64,000 nucleotides of DNA from positions 5,336,001 through 5,400,000 of the forward strand of contig OZ021722.1 of the NCBI GenBank assembly GCA_963978545.1, in the 5' to 3' direction. The notes beneath the pieces were generated by a model. It was not told where the DNA came from and searched no databases. It saw nothing but the letters and a program-made list of their open reading frames with translations. Numbering within the stretch: position 1 is the first letter of the stretch; the number at the start of each line of letters is the position of its first letter. This document shows, piece after piece, positions 23,930 to 35,780 of the stretch. Position numbers and translations under genes: made by a program. This DNA comes from Linyphia triangularis. Taxonomy: Eukaryota; Arthropoda; Arachnida; Araneae; Linyphiidae.

Positions 23930-24475
23930 AACTCCGATTTAATGTGTGAGTGGGTGTCTGGCTGGGTGTGTCGATGGCGGGAAAATCTACAGAGGCCTAA
24001 TTAATCCCTTTCCCATCATCCAATAGGACTGAAACTTGGCAGATAGATTCGATGACGATGCATTTTATCATATTTTGGCGGCTGTTACTGTCACTAAAAG
24101 GACACTTTTAAGGAATAGCAATAAACCAACTTGCCATCATCCAATAGCGCTTTGGCTAGCATTTAACCGATAATTAATTAAACTCTTTCCTACTGTCACA
24201 TTTTTTAAAATAAATAAATAAATAAATAAAATTGTTGTAATCGGAATAAATAAAAGATATTTGGATGTGAATGCATAAATTTACATTCATTTTTAATGAA
24301 TAAATTTTAAAAAGTAGTCTACCGCATATTTTGCTTATAGAGTTGTTTTTTAACATTTAAAATTAGATTCCACATGCTGGCAACAGAAACGTAGCTTTGT
24401 TAATGAATTTAAAAATTAGCAATGCATATGAAGGATTTATATTAAAAACTTTAATGGGTTATATTATTCTTACTC
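23930..24475 (+). repeat. Dispersed repeat family D, copy 1
   Basis: Starts with a G/T-rich stretch (GTGTGAGTGGGTGTC), then GTCGATGGCGG, AGGCCTAATTAA, a CATCATCCAAT motif, ACTTGGCAGATAGATTCGAT, a CACTAAAAGG motif and a long A+T-rich tail with AATAAATAAAAGATATTTG, ending near GGATTTATATTA. Three other copies lie at 26386, 47028 and 57110, all on the same strand. No terminal repeats or target duplications could be fixed, so the class is unknown. Confidence 0.8.
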
Positions 24476-24584
24476 CTAAACCAATTAGAATTATATAATT
24501 AAGAGGAATCTTATAAGTTATATTTTCGTTTTATATAATGTTAGTTGATAACAAATGTATGTGAAAAAATATTCTCTTAACTAA

Positions 24585-24675
24585 GTCAAATATACATTGA
24601 TAGGAATAGGTCAAATATACATTGATAGGAATAGGTCAAATATACATTGATAGGAATAGGTCAAATATACATTGG
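24585..24675. repeat. 25-bp tandem repeat, 4 copies
   Basis: The unit starting GTCAAATATACATTGATAGG repeats at 24585, 24610, 24635 and 24660. The first three are identical; the last diverges after ATTG. Confidence 0.93.
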
Positions 24676-26385
24676 TGGGGAAACGGGTTGTACGTCAGAC
24701 AATATAAATGCATGTTTGACCAAGTAAAGTTATTATTTTTTCACCTAACATTGGATAAAATAAAAATGTATCTATTATATTCATCGTACTTTTAAATTTT
24801 TTATTTGTTTACGAGCAGGAAAAAAACCCCGAAATAATAAATGTGTACTCCAGAGAATTAACGCGTTTTATAGCAATGCTATTTGCTTATATTTCAATAG
24901 TTTTATGGGCAGACATTGTGACGCAAAATATCATTAATTAGTTATAATTGGCCAGGATGACAATTCTTCTTAATGTCATTAATGGCCCACTAGAGAATAA
25001 ACACTAAGCGCTGCATAAAATTTTCAAAAAGCAAAACTAGAGGATACTTTATAAACATTGAATAAGTGAAAAGTATTTGAGTCTCAAAGAAATTCAGAAA
25101 ATAAAAATTGCAAGGAAATTTTTTCGTTAATGATTCTACTGTTGATAAGTATCGAGAAAAGAAAATATAAATATTTGGTTTAGTCAATTCAAAAGATGTT
25201 CTCTGAAAATCTATATTTCCATTGAAAAGAAATTTTCCTTAGGTATATTGAATGAAAATTTCCAATTTTAAAAGTGTACCAAAGTAGTGTTCAATTTCCA
25301 AACTAAAAGTTACCATTTAAATAAGTTACTGCGGAATTATTAGGAATAATATATAATTATTTTAATATTTGTTTGACAGTTTGAAATTGGAAATATTCCC
25401 TCAAGTTGTTTTTTACTGTAATTCAAATATGACATCGTTATTTTTATTCTTTAATGCTTAAGGTTCTGGTTTGCAAAATTAATTACTTTTATAATTTTGT
25501 ATTATCGCAATGAAACTCTACCAATAAGTTTTCTTCCTATTTTATGAATGCTGTATTCATCTTCATTTAACCAACAACTCCCTATAAAATATAAACATTG
25601 AATCTTTTTTACTATGTGTAAATAAAAATTTGATTTCAAAGTATGCAACTAAACCGGTTCTTCCTTAATAAATTATTTTGTGTCACTTTCGTCCTATTAG
25701 CTGCAAGTTTTTAAAATGCTTTATCATAAAACATGTATGATTTTGAAGCATATTAAATTTTTTATGAATGGTGTCTATATAGAGTTTGCTTAAATAGTGT
25801 TGATGTACTATTTGAAATTTTGTAACTTTCATAAGTTAAATTCCCATTCACCTACATATTTTTCAAATTGATAGTCAAGTATATTTCTAATTCACATAGG
25901 AAGAGATATGAATTTCATTATTAACTACGCAGATTTTTCTTTAGTACATAATATATTAATTCTTTTTAATCCTATATAAACTAGCAGTCGGTTATTGCCA
26001 AAATCTGTAGTAGTAACAGCATAACAATTCACGTTGAACTAGTAATCAAAATCAGTTCACAATCGTACACATATATTAACTTTTTAAGTATGTTTTGTAA
26101 GTTGGGTCGGATAACGACACATTTTACTTTTGTTGAATCTCTCACAACATTAAAATAAGTCATAGGTATGCCTAAATAATTTCTCTTATAATTACTGTGT
26201 TGAATTTACAAAGTAAAGTAAAATTATGTCGTCTATAATAATAAAAGAATGTATATTTAATAATGATTTCATTTCCAAATATATTATAGATATATTACAT
26301 TTAAAATATGAGGGCTGATATTTACTAACATCTTGAGTAAGCCCTTTTTTTTTTTTTTAATTTAAGTTTTATTTCTAAATTCTTA
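24676..26385. other. A+T-rich intergenic, nothing recognised
   Basis: No gene recognised. A fragment around 24805-24830 (TGTTTACGAGCAGGAAAAAA) resembles part of the right arm of the fold-back at 14.2 kb. Confidence 0.45.
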
Positions 26386-26955
26386 ATATTAACTTCGATT
26401 TTGTGTATATGTGTGTGTGTGGTGATTGGGTATGTCGATGGCGGACAAATCTGCGAAGGCCTAATTAACCCCCTTGTCATCATCCAATCGAGATGAAACT
26501 TTGCAGATAGATTCGATGTCGATGACATTGCATTCCATCAAATTTTTCTGTTGTAACTTTCACTAAAAGGTCGATTTTACGGAATACTAATAAACAAATA
26601 TGCCGTCATTCAGTCGAGCTAAAATAGCATTTAACTAACCATTGAAGAAACTTCTTTTTTCTGTTATCGAATTTTTTTTCATAAATAAGTAATAAAATTT
26701 TTTTAATCGGAATAAATTAAAGATATTTGAATGTGAGTGCATAAATTCCCATGTATATTTAATAAATAAATTTTGAAACTTAGTTTGCCGAGCATTTTGC
26801 TGATAGAAATGTTTTTGAAATTAAAAATTAGATGCAAACACCAAGCACAAGTTGTTTACTGAATCGACGCTGCGTTAATGAATGTAAAAATTGACAATGC
26901 ATAAAAAGTATTAATATTAAAAACTTTATTTTTACGGGTTATGTTATTAATAAAT
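26386..26955 (+). repeat. Dispersed repeat family D, copy 2
   Basis: Begins TTAACTTCGATTTTGTG with a GT-rich stretch, then GTCGATGGCGG, AGGCCTAATTAACCCCCTTG, GCAGATAGATTCGATGTCG, CACTAAAAGGTCG, and the same A+T-rich tail ending near TTAATATTAAAAACTTTA. Same orientation as copy 1, 2.45 kb upstream. Confidence 0.8.
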
Positions 26956-27082
26956 AATATGCAACATCCTCTATAGAAAACTTTATTGAAGATGATTTAA
27001 ACTGGAATATAGTAACAAGGGATTTAAATCCTGAAAACAAAATGATATATATAATTCAAACTGGTAATATATAACTGTCATT

Positions 27083-27088
27083 TTTATT
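27083..27088 (-). promoter_or_regulatory. Candidate polyadenylation signal for the LRR receptor gene
   Basis: AATAAA on the minus strand, about 134 bases past the receptor stop codon. The sequence is A+T-rich, so chance occurrence is possible. Confidence 0.45.
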
Positions 27089-27221
27089 CATTATCCTCCA
27101 CTAAAAGGTGGAATGACCATCTAGAAGAAGAAGAAAGATGAAACCGACTTATGTTCTGTCCAGAGAATCTTGAAAAACATGACAGGCAATTTATATCTTT
27201 TTCCCTCCTTCGAAAAGATTA

Positions 27222-28766
27222 TCATAATTCGGCGATGGCCGGACTTTTAAAAGGCTGCTGAACGATCTGCGACAGGATCGGAGAAAAATTCTCCGAGTTC
27301 TGTCCGTATTGATAAAGCGTTCTCTTACTCTGACCTAGTTTGTTTTTCTGTTTGGCTGCGTACTTGTACCGGTGCCAAAACGCCAGCATGACTAGAGCTG
27401 CCACGACGACCGCTGATCCGGTAATGGCGACTGCCAGGATCTGCTTCAGGGCCTTGTTCTGGCAGTCAAGGTCATCCGGACTGATGTCCGTAAGCATCTG
27501 ATCACTGACCAGTGGAGGGCTCTTGCATCGGATCCTCGTCACGTCCTCCCCGTAAGTTGTGAAGTTTTCTCGCTTCAGAAGATCCCACAACCAGAGAAGA
27601 CTGCAGTTGCAAGTGAGGGGATTGTCCCTGACGTCGAACACGTCTAGCTTGTCCCATGGCAACATATCTTCCTGGAATGTGGTGAAGTGGTTGCCACGAA
27701 GGCTCAAGAATCGCAGGTTGTCCAACCCTCGGAAAGTCCCTGGTTCAACGTTGCTCAACATCTTGTTGTGGCTTATGACCAACCTCTCCAATTGGTGGTT
27801 GTCAGAAAACGTGCCGTTTTCTATGGTCTCGAGCGAATCCTCCCCGTTGATAGAGATGGTTCTCAAGGATCGCATCCCCTTGAAGTCGTCCGGGCCAAGA
27901 CTCCGGAGCTTGTTCTTGCCCACGTGGAGTTCCTGGAGAATCGGGATGTCCAAGAGGACATCAGTAGGCACGTGTTGTAGCTCATTATCCTGCAGGAATA
28001 GAGACACGATACTTTCTAGTCCAAGGAAGGCACCGGTTTCAGTGATATGAATGCCGCAGCTGTCCAGACTGAGCACCTGAAGACGATGGAGGTTGTGGAA
28101 AGAATCCTTAGGTACCACGTGGAGGTAGTTCATGCCCAAGTCAAGACTGCGCAGGGACCTCACGTTCTGGAACGACTCGGTGGGGATGCTCGTCAGTTTG
28201 TTGTCTCTAAGAAGCAGCTCTTTGAGATTGAGGAGACCAGAGAAAGCATTAGGGGACAATGAGGATATGCTGTTTCTTGAGAGATCCAGGTTCTCTAAAC
28301 TATACAGAGGTTCAAAGGTCTCGTCATCTATCTCGGCAATGGCATTCCCGTCCATCCTGAGTATCTTCAAGGCAGACAGGCCTACGAAGGCTTTCGCCTT
28401 GAGGTTTGTCACCCTGTTGCTGTTGAGGTGGAGGACTTTTAGGTCCTTCTGTTCCATGAAGTTGTCTCGTCCGAGGGATGACAGAAGGTTCTGGGACATG
28501 TCAAGGAATCGCAGGTTCTGGTAAACGGTAAAGGAGGCTGCTATGCTCTTGATCTTGTTGCCGTTGAGGTGCAGTTCTTGGAGAATCGGATTGAGAGTGA
28601 TAGGGACTACGTCAAGGGCTGCCCCGTCACACCATACGGTGAGAGTGTCTTCGTTGCAGAGGCATCGGAAGGGGCAAAAGCTGTGGACTTGGGTGGTGCA
28701 CCAAAGGAGGAGACAGAGAAAAACCTCCTTGATCAACCCCTTGCGCCATGAGCAGCCCGGCGTCAT
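27222..28766 (-). CDS. caps/trn: Leucine-rich-repeat transmembrane receptor, Tartan/Capricious type
   Basis: A 514-residue single-pass type I membrane protein. Residues 1-29 form a signal peptide; an N-terminal cysteine cap follows (Cys31, 35, 37, 46), then about 13-14 leucine-rich repeats of mostly 24 residues (62-380), a C-terminal cap (Cys386, 388, 414, 435), a membrane helix near 442-463 and a 50-residue cytoplasmic tail ending AEL. N-glycosylation sites include Asn317 and Asn401. Features recalled for Tartan/Capricious are the VPITLNP segment after the first cap, TFSDN with SHNKML in the late repeats, and PW before the last cap. In flies these surface proteins act in cell recognition, axon targeting and tissue boundaries. 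The coding region is uninterrupted in one exon. An in-frame TGA at 28770-28772, just upstream, fixes the start. Which of the two paralogues it matches is undecided. Confidence 0.88.
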   Translation of the reverse strand: MTPGCSWRKGLIKEVFLCLLLWCTTQVHSFCPFRCLCNEDTLTVWCDGAALDVVPITLNPILQELHLNGNKIKSIAASFTVYQNLRFLDMSQNLLSSLGRDNFMEQKDLKVLHLNSNRVTNLKAKAFVGLSALKILRMDGNAIAEIDDETFEPLYSLENLDLSRNSISSLSPNAFSGLLNLKELLLRDNKLTSIPTESFQNVRSLRSLDLGMNYLHVVPKDSFHNLHRLQVLSLDSCGIHITETGAFLGLESIVSLFLQDNELQHVPTDVLLDIPILQELHVGKNKLRSLGPDDFKGMRSLRTISINGEDSLETIENGTFSDNHQLERLVISHNKMLSNVEPGTFRGLDNLRFLSLRGNHFTTFQEDMLPWDKLDVFDVRDNPLTCNCSLLWLWDLLKRENFTTYGEDVTRIRCKSPPLVSDQMLTDISPDDLDCQNKALKQILAVAITGSAVVVAALVMLAFWHRYKYAAKQKNKLGQSKRTLYQYGQNSENFSPILSQIVQQPFKSPAIAEL

Positions 28767-28794
28767 TTCTCACTGCCACCATTCAAAGGGGTTC
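28767..28794 (-). other. 5' UTR part of the receptor exon with splice acceptor
   Basis: On the minus strand a pyrimidine-rich tract reads TATTTTATTTCAACAG, with AG at 28796-28795, a good acceptor. The exon would then run from 28794 into the coding region, so at least one noncoding exon lies further right. An out-of-frame ATG at 28782 in a weak context precedes the true start. Confidence 0.6.
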
Positions 28795-28814
28795 CTGTTG
28801 AAATAAAATACAAT

Positions 28815-29836
28815 TCCATTAGCTTAGAATGCAGTCTGAAAGATGCAGTTTAAATTTAATTACATTAAATACACAGTTACATATATCTCCCTCCTTGGTC
28901 TTTAAGTCATAATGACAATATAACAACATTAATCAATGAAAGCACATCTTCATATGGTAAACAAATAAAATTATTCAGTATGATCTAATTTTTCAAGGTA
29001 AATCAGTGCGCATAATTTGAAATGGTGCATAACAGTGATCTCTGCCTTGAGGCCAAAATAATCTGGCAGCATTACAGTAGAAAGGGTCCAATCTTTGTTT
29101 ATTTTATTTATGACAGTATCAGAGAATGAAAAGTGGTTGCCATGCAAGCCAAGCGGAATTCATTCTGTTTGTACAGAGGTGTGGCACTATGCTTGGAGAA
29201 GATTCAAATTCCATTTAGTATCAGTAATGAAGAATTGGTTACAAATGTTATGTGGAGTGAATAAAGAGAGCAGATAAAGGCATTCTTTCCCTCAAGTTCA
29301 ATAATGTATCTGCCGAAAATAACGCTGATTTAATATGGCTTCTAACGATTCAGGGGAAAACTAATTGAAAATTAATCTATCGAGATTGTAGATGAATTCG
29401 TCAATAATATATAGTTATATAACGTTACATTTTCATAACAGAAAATTCGTTTGGAGGCGAAAAAAAAAAAAGCCTCCATTCGTCAAGTTCTAAATTAATT
29501 TTTTTCGAAATTATATAAAAACTAATATTATAAAAATGCATTTGATTAAAAATTTTTTTTTTTATAATTTAAATAAAACACGCTAAATTTCAGCTAAAAT
29601 GTTTGATAAAAACATTATTTTTTAAATTAATTAAAAAATAATTGGAATTCGAGATGATAGTCTAATTATTTGAGAGTGTGGCGCGGGGTATTTTTGCAAG
29701 AATATCTTCATTTTATGCTCTCTCGGGAACTACATTTGATTCAAACACAATTCGCACACAGAAACAGTTGTATGTTTTTCCTTTGAAAAGTTAGTTGGAT
29801 TCTTAACGCTGTGAAGAGCGCTTGCAAATATTGAAA
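28815..29836. other. Likely first intron or upstream region of the receptor gene
   Basis: Lies upstream on the minus strand. No upstream exon or promoter could be identified from sequence alone. Poly-A and poly-T runs near 29460 and 29552. Confidence 0.4.
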
Positions 29837-30017
29837 ATTGGTTGTTTTCAGATTATCTGGCGCCGTCAGCAACACGAGGGCTATAATGCTCCGAAACATT
29901 CGTCATTAGACAAGCCAACAAACATTTACAAACACACATGCCTAACACGGGACTCGAACCCTCAACCTCGCGGTCTAGAAGCTAGCACGCTAACCACTAT
30001 ACCGTTTGATCGACTGT
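29837..30017 (-). mobile_element. tRNA-derived SINE (family A), copy 4
   Basis: Full-length minus-strand copy with A box, B box (GTTCGAGTCCC) and body. The tail is a short CAACCAA. An 11-base direct repeat, AAATATTGAAA, flanks it at 29826-29836 and 30018-30028. It may lie in the first intron or upstream region of the receptor gene, in the same orientation. Confidence 0.88.
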
Positions 30018-30028
30018 AAATATTGAAA

Positions 30029-31303
30029 GCTTAGTTCTTCGGTATTCTCTCGTTTATGTTTTACTTTAGTTAAGTAACCTAAGTATAAGAGTAATTTATG
30101 TAGGTAATTTTTTATTCGAATCTACGTTAATTCACTAAAATATTAAAGTAAAGATTTCAATTTGTACAATTGTTCTTCTTAATTTAAAAATGCTGCTTGG
30201 TTAGCAGTTTATTTAAAAGTTAATTAACTGATTTTAAATAAATAAACAACGGATGTTATATTAATATGCAAATGCACTTTGAATAACTTTTACACTGCGT
30301 AATTAATTCTAACAATGTAGTTATAGGTTCATTATTATATATAGACATCCATAATAATTAACAGGAATAAAAATCTTCTAAATAGCGACATAACTTAATT
30401 TTTCCCCTAATATAAAATCATTCCCCAACAAGCAAGTTTTTTAAATGCCTTTAATTTTAATAATCAAAGTACCGAGATAAAATGCAGTAGAGAATAATTG
30501 GTTCCTAATAGGATTTGTTAAGTAAATAATAACGTATATTAATCAAGGATAAACAATTATGACCCAAATTTATCCAATTTACTTAATAGTAAGACTAAGT
30601 TGATTAACGTTTTCAAAATGATTTAAATATTTTTAGAAACAATTTTGGTTACTGGTAATCTGAAACTTTATTAATAGTAATAAAAACGGTTATTTAGTAC
30701 AAAATGATTTTGATGAATGTAGACTACTCTCATTATAAATGTAATGTAACCTAGAAATAAAATTACAGTTAGGAATAAATACAAATGATTTCTATCTGTA
30801 ATAATCAGTAACGTCCGATTACACATTGATAATGCGGCTAAGTAACTTTATGTACCGCAACGGTTGAGAAAGTTTCCAAACAATTTTAATCACTGCCATA
30901 TTCCATAACTCCAGTAATAAAATACGGATATGAATGTCGTAATGATGATGAGTCTACTGCGAAAGAACAATACTAATATAAAGATACTAGTAGGGTACAT
31001 AGAAAGACTACCTCCTCAACCCCCCCCCCCCCTGCTTTCAAATAACAATTGTTTTTACTTAAGTTAGAAATAATGGCTTCGGTAATGGCAACGCACACGT
31101 TTCCGGCAAAATGTCTGGCAACGTTTTCGACGACCATTAGTTTGACAGCAAAGTAAAAAGACATCGAAGAGGGGAAAAAAAAAAAAAAAAAAAAAAAAAG
31201 GTCAGAGCATATTTACGGTGGCATAAGGGAAGAAGGAGAAAAATAAATAAAATTCCAGAGGTAGTAAGTTCCAGATTAGTAAGAAAGTTTTCGCCAAAGT
31301 ATC

Positions 31304-31339
<36 letters not shown>

Positions 31340-31847
31340 CTTGAAATAGGTCACTCGTTCGCATCTACAGTGACTCGAGAAGTCGTAAATGTAAATAAAA
31401 AAAAAAAACCGGGGGAAAATAATAATGAAAAAGTGATATATTTAAACTATAATCTTTTGCCCCGAGGAGAGGGGGGAGTTATCAAATTTTACGGTGTGGG
31501 ACGGTAAACAACGGCGGTAATTTATGGTACGGAAGGGTCCGGCAAGTGAATCCGTTAGATCTGGTATTCTTCGTGATGAATTATTTATTGAATAAAAATA
31601 GGGGCATGCACCAGAATGTTTTCCACAGAATGTCGGGTGATTTATTTAGCTCCTACTAGAGCTTAATATAATGGAAATTTGTTCAGATAATTGATTTGAT
31701 TGTTGTTTCTTAAGTGAAAATTTTGCATGTTGTTACGAATTCACCGATATTTTTTTTATGTGATGTGAATCTTATTTATTATTTACTAAATGGTTCTTTT
31801 TTTTTTGTGACGATTCATTTTTCTTTCTTTATACAAAACCACACTTG
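30029..31847. other. A+T-rich intergenic with homopolymers
   Basis: Contains a poly-C run (31020-31032), a poly-A run near 31176-31199 and a poly-T run near 31308-31336. 31430-31570 is more G-rich. No gene recognised. Confidence 0.45.
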
Positions 31848-32104
<257 letters not shown>

Positions 32105-32328
32105 CAGAACTACATTTTTATTACTGTAAATCATGACAAAAATAACACGTTATCACTAGCATAGTGTAAAAAATAAAGAGCTTTCCAGCATGCCTTGTGC
32201 CCAAATTTTACATAGTTTTGGCATAGAAAAGACATTTTTAGAAGAGCATTTTTAGATTGGCTAAAGTTGCCACCATTTGTTCATATATATGTTAAAGATA
32301 TTTTTGCACGTTATTACGAAAAGTAATG

Positions 32329-32450
32329 TATGCAACATGTGGGAAAGCACTTTTCATCAAACTCGTAAATTATTTGACTCGTGCTATCGCACTCGTCAAA
32401 TAATAATTTTGCCTCGTTTGAAAAAGTACTTTCCCAACTCTAGTTGCATA
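32329..32450. mobile_element. Imperfect palindrome (fold-back MITE), 122 bp
   Basis: Outer TATGCAAC and GTTGCATA, then GGGAAAGCACTTTTC pairing with GAAAAAGTACTTTCCC, then ATTATTTGACTCGTGC pairing with GCACTCGTCAAATAAT around a TATC centre. No coding potential and no clear target duplication. Confidence 0.7.
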
Positions 32451-33400
32451 AATAACTAATATATCATTTGAACTTGATCTCAAGAAGTACGCACACAATA
32501 TTTCACAAAAATGTGTTGATTACCACCAAATGTCCCTAAACATGTAAAATTTAATTAAGAGGATCCTTTGTTCAAGTCAAAAATTTCAGTTTTCTAATTC
32601 AAAAATATATTTTCTTATTTCGAATTCCGCAACCACTAGTGCTAACTATACTATTTTTAACACCTTTCGCCAGTGTTGGGCAAAAATTTTTAATCAACAA
32701 GGAGTAAATTCTACGTAAAACTTCCAGAAGCCGTTTCTTCGATTCCTTTCGGAATAAATCATTATGGTAATTACGCTGCAAAAGGGTTGAAGTAACAAAA
32801 CAGGCGTAGATATCCAATTAAAATAAATTAGCATCGTCGCAACTGTACTGGAAACTTTCATAATTGCTTTACTAAGTGCAATTAACTTTATTAAAGAAGA
32901 GGCCTGTGTATGAATCCGATAATTTAGAGCGTTCTGATCGCTTTTCGTTGATGGCCTTTGTTGACTGTTTGCAGAGATTAAAGTTGAAGTGTTTGCCGAA
33001 GAAATGTGAAGACTTCAAGAATAATATATCACTTTACAAAATTTATTTTTCATACTCTGTTGGTTATCTGTTAATAAACTCTTTAAATTTTTTTTATTTT
33101 TGTTAGCTATTTATTATATTATAACTTATTATTGTTTATTTGTTCATTATTATATTGATAAGACATGACCTTCAATTTTTATTATATAGATGGTTTATTT
33201 CTCAGAGAAAAATGTACTTTTCTGTTATTGTTACGTCCTTCTAAACATAAAATATTCATTAAAAAAGGGGTGTTAGCATCGCACAACTTTCAATTAATAT
33301 TTAATACTGCTCACTGCATTTAAATTTCTCATTGGCTGGAGTAATTTAACGTTTCTGTTTTCATATGCTAGTTTGTAAACATTTTAAGTGATCATTATTA
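32451..33400. other. Intergenic, nothing recognised
   Basis: Two short open frames (32599-32817 minus, 32876-33106 plus) have no recognisable domain. They are the right size for chance in this composition. Confidence 0.45.
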
Positions 33401-33406
33401 CATTGG

Positions 33407-33516
33407 CAAGAAAAAGAAAAGAATAGAAAAGGGGAAAAAAAAAGAAGAAAAAAAAAAAAAAGAGAAAAGAAGAAAAGAAAAAAAAAAAAAAAGAGAGAAA
33501 AAAGAAGAAGAAAAAA
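33407..33516. repeat. Polypurine tract, about 110 bases
   Basis: Almost pure A and G on the plus strand (AAGAAAAAG, GGGGAAAAAAAAAGAAG, AAAGAGAGAAAAAAGAAG), with a single T. It may form triplex DNA. It adjoins the fold-back family copy that starts near 33515. Confidence 0.85.
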
Positions 33517-33985
33517 TTATGGCGAAATTGATTTTTTTTTGTTTGTTATATATTACACGATATTTTTTTGTTAGTGAAACAAAGGAAAAACTGTCGTTGA
33601 TGGACAATGCTCAAGGGAAGAGAACTCTGTGTTAATAACATTCGTTTTTCTCTTTACGCCTTTATCTCATCATATCGATGGAAATTTTGAAGGTAGGGAT
33701 GTTTAGAGTCACCTTAAAAAGCATTGTTACAGCGATTTTGACCATAATCATCAGAGCCGGTTTTTGGTAACTCTTGAAAAACATAATTTTTTTCAACGGC
33801 AGCCACCTTATGCACAATTTTGACGAAAACCTTAATGACAGGTCCCATGACCATCACTGACCTGTATATAAAAGATGAACATCGTAAGTCAATCCGTTCG
33901 GGAGCTATACTGACCCCAGACCGACACAAATACTTTTTTTCTAGACTACTTTTTTATTTCATCACGTTCCAAAACGTGTAGAAAT

Positions 33986-34019
<34 letters not shown>

Positions 34020-34095
34020 GATTTATTATGTGTTTTTGGATCGAATACAATACTTTCATTCCCCAATCTTAAAATATGGTAATTGAAAGTAAAAA
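33515..34095 (-). repeat. Fold-back family F, arm type B (locus 1)
   Basis: Resembles 60400-60957: shared GTTGATGRRCRATGCTCAA, TGACGAAAAYCTTAATG, AGGTCCCATGRCCA and GTTCCAAAACGTG followed by GCAAAAA and a long poly-A. It ends in an outer hairpin, ACTTTCATT..GGTAATTGAAAGT. It is the reverse complement of arm type A. Confidence 0.7.
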
Positions 34096-34184
34096 AGTGT
34101 TTATGAACTAAACTTTATTTTGATAAGCTAAACTTAAATTAACAAGTTATTTGACTTCGATATGTTTATCAGCGATGACTAATT

Positions 34185-34900
34185 ACATGTTTTTATTACT
34201 TTCAATTACTTATATGTTTACATAGAGTAATGAAAGTATAGCTTTTGTTAAAAAAAAATCGATTTCTTTTTGCATTCTTCCATGTTTTGAAACACAATGA
34301 TTTCAAAAAAGTGGTCTAAAAAAATATATGTGTCTGTGGATACGTGGTAAGTATATTTCCCGAACAAATTGACCTACGATGTTAAAATTTTGTGTTTTGG
34401 TTAGTGGTTGACCTGAGACCTACCATTAAGGTTTTCGTCAAGATAGAGCATCTGCTTAAGGTTGAAATTATGAAAAAAAAAAAAAATGAAAAAATCATGT
34501 TTTTCAGCAATTGCTGAGAAACAATTTTGATTAGAATATCTGTGCTAATGCCTCTTAAGGTGTTCTAATTGTCCCCACCTTCGAAATTCACGTAGAAATG
34601 AGATAAAAGATTTAAAAAGATAAAAAGGCGAAAAACGAATGCCTATATCACAGAGCTCTCTGCCCTGCAGCATCGCCCTTCGACAATTGATTTTTTTCTG
34701 TTTCACGCACAAGAAAGGGCAATGTAGTGTCTATCGAATAATACAGCAATTTTTTTTTTCCCCGCCCCGTAAAAATATCGCTAAACTGGCTATTTTTACC
34801 TAAATGAAAACGGTAAATAACATTACAAATTTTAATGCAATGACAAATATTATAGTGTATTTGAAAGTAGTGTGATTTTCCATACCCCTAGTTTTTTATG
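34185..34900 (+). repeat. Fold-back family F, arm type A (locus 1)
   Basis: Resembles 59152-60020: begins TTACTTTCAATTACTTATAT, then GTAATGAAAGTATAG, AACAAATTGACCTACGAT, ACCATTAAGGTTTTCGTC and CTCTTAAGGTGTT. Here arm B comes first and arm A second, the reverse of the order at 59-61 kb, so the outer ends of the element meet in the middle. Confidence 0.7.
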
Positions 34901-35253
34901 TTTGTATCATACACGTTTCTAATACTTTTATTGGAAACTGTTCTATATTTGCATTACTAACGTTGAATGCAGTAGTAAAGAGAGTTTAAGAAGTAAACTA
35001 ATATAATCTAATTAGAACTTGCTATTTACAATGTCCTTTTCAGAAATTTATAAGACAATATTTTGATGCTCAAATACTAAATAAAGTAGCACACTTAACT
35101 TATTAAAAAAAAATCAAATATATTGATTAAAAATTAGAGCTTTTTTTTCATTGAGGAAAATGAAAATGAAAAAAAAAAAAACCAAAAAAAAAAAAACTTT
35201 ATTTAAATGTTTTATTGTAAATGTGTAAAAAATGTGTTAAGGTATATGTATAG
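34901..35253. other. A+T-rich spacer before the retrotransposon
   Basis: No gene. Poly-A runs near 35170-35198. Its last four bases, ATAG (35250-35253), are the left target duplication of the retrotransposon. Confidence 0.6.
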
Positions 35254-35720
35254 TGTTATGAATTTTTCCACTGAGGCAATGATGGCACAGTTTTCACGGT
35301 TTAAAAATATTTATTCTCTCTTCAGAAAACTCACAAAATTTATTCACAGGCAACAGTTTAATTACTCTCAAGCTTCAACACAAGCTTCAACAAAAATAAC
35401 TTCGAATTCAGCGATTATACAAGCTCACTCCAATAGGTAAACAAAGCGATCAGCTTTCAACGAACTCCGAAGTCAATCTGAAAACTTTCCCGTTCTCCAG
35501 TCTTTTATATACAAGCGCGTGAGACATTCTCGAAATTTCCAGCCAATTCATCGGAAACGAAATATCTCGAAACTTCTCGATTACTTTAGGTGTTGCCACC
35601 TTTTTCTAACTTGTATAATCGCTATTAATAACTAAATAAAATAGGATAAAAAATAAATTACAATAGAATTTTGAAATAATACGTCACTATTTACAATATA
35701 TACAGACAATTTGTGCAACA
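35254..35720 (-). repeat. 3' LTR of the Ty3/gypsy element
   Basis: 467 bases. It differs from the right LTR by one A in an A run and one C/T change. It would supply the polyadenylation site of the element transcript: AATAAA motifs occur on the minus strand past the TATA region. Confidence 0.96.
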
Positions 35721-35733
35721 TTTCCCCCTTCTT
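35721..35733 (-). other. Polypurine tract
   Basis: AAGAAGGGGGAAA on the minus strand, touching the 3' LTR. It would prime plus-strand DNA synthesis. Confidence 0.9.
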
Positions 35734-35780
35734 AAAGACTGCACGTCCCGGGCAGTGAAGTCCTTAAGAGGAAAGGCAAT

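Noticed and set aside
27559..28806. Several plus-strand open frames of 60-163 codons
   Set aside because: They lie antisense to the leucine-rich-repeat receptor coding region and owe their length to its composition.
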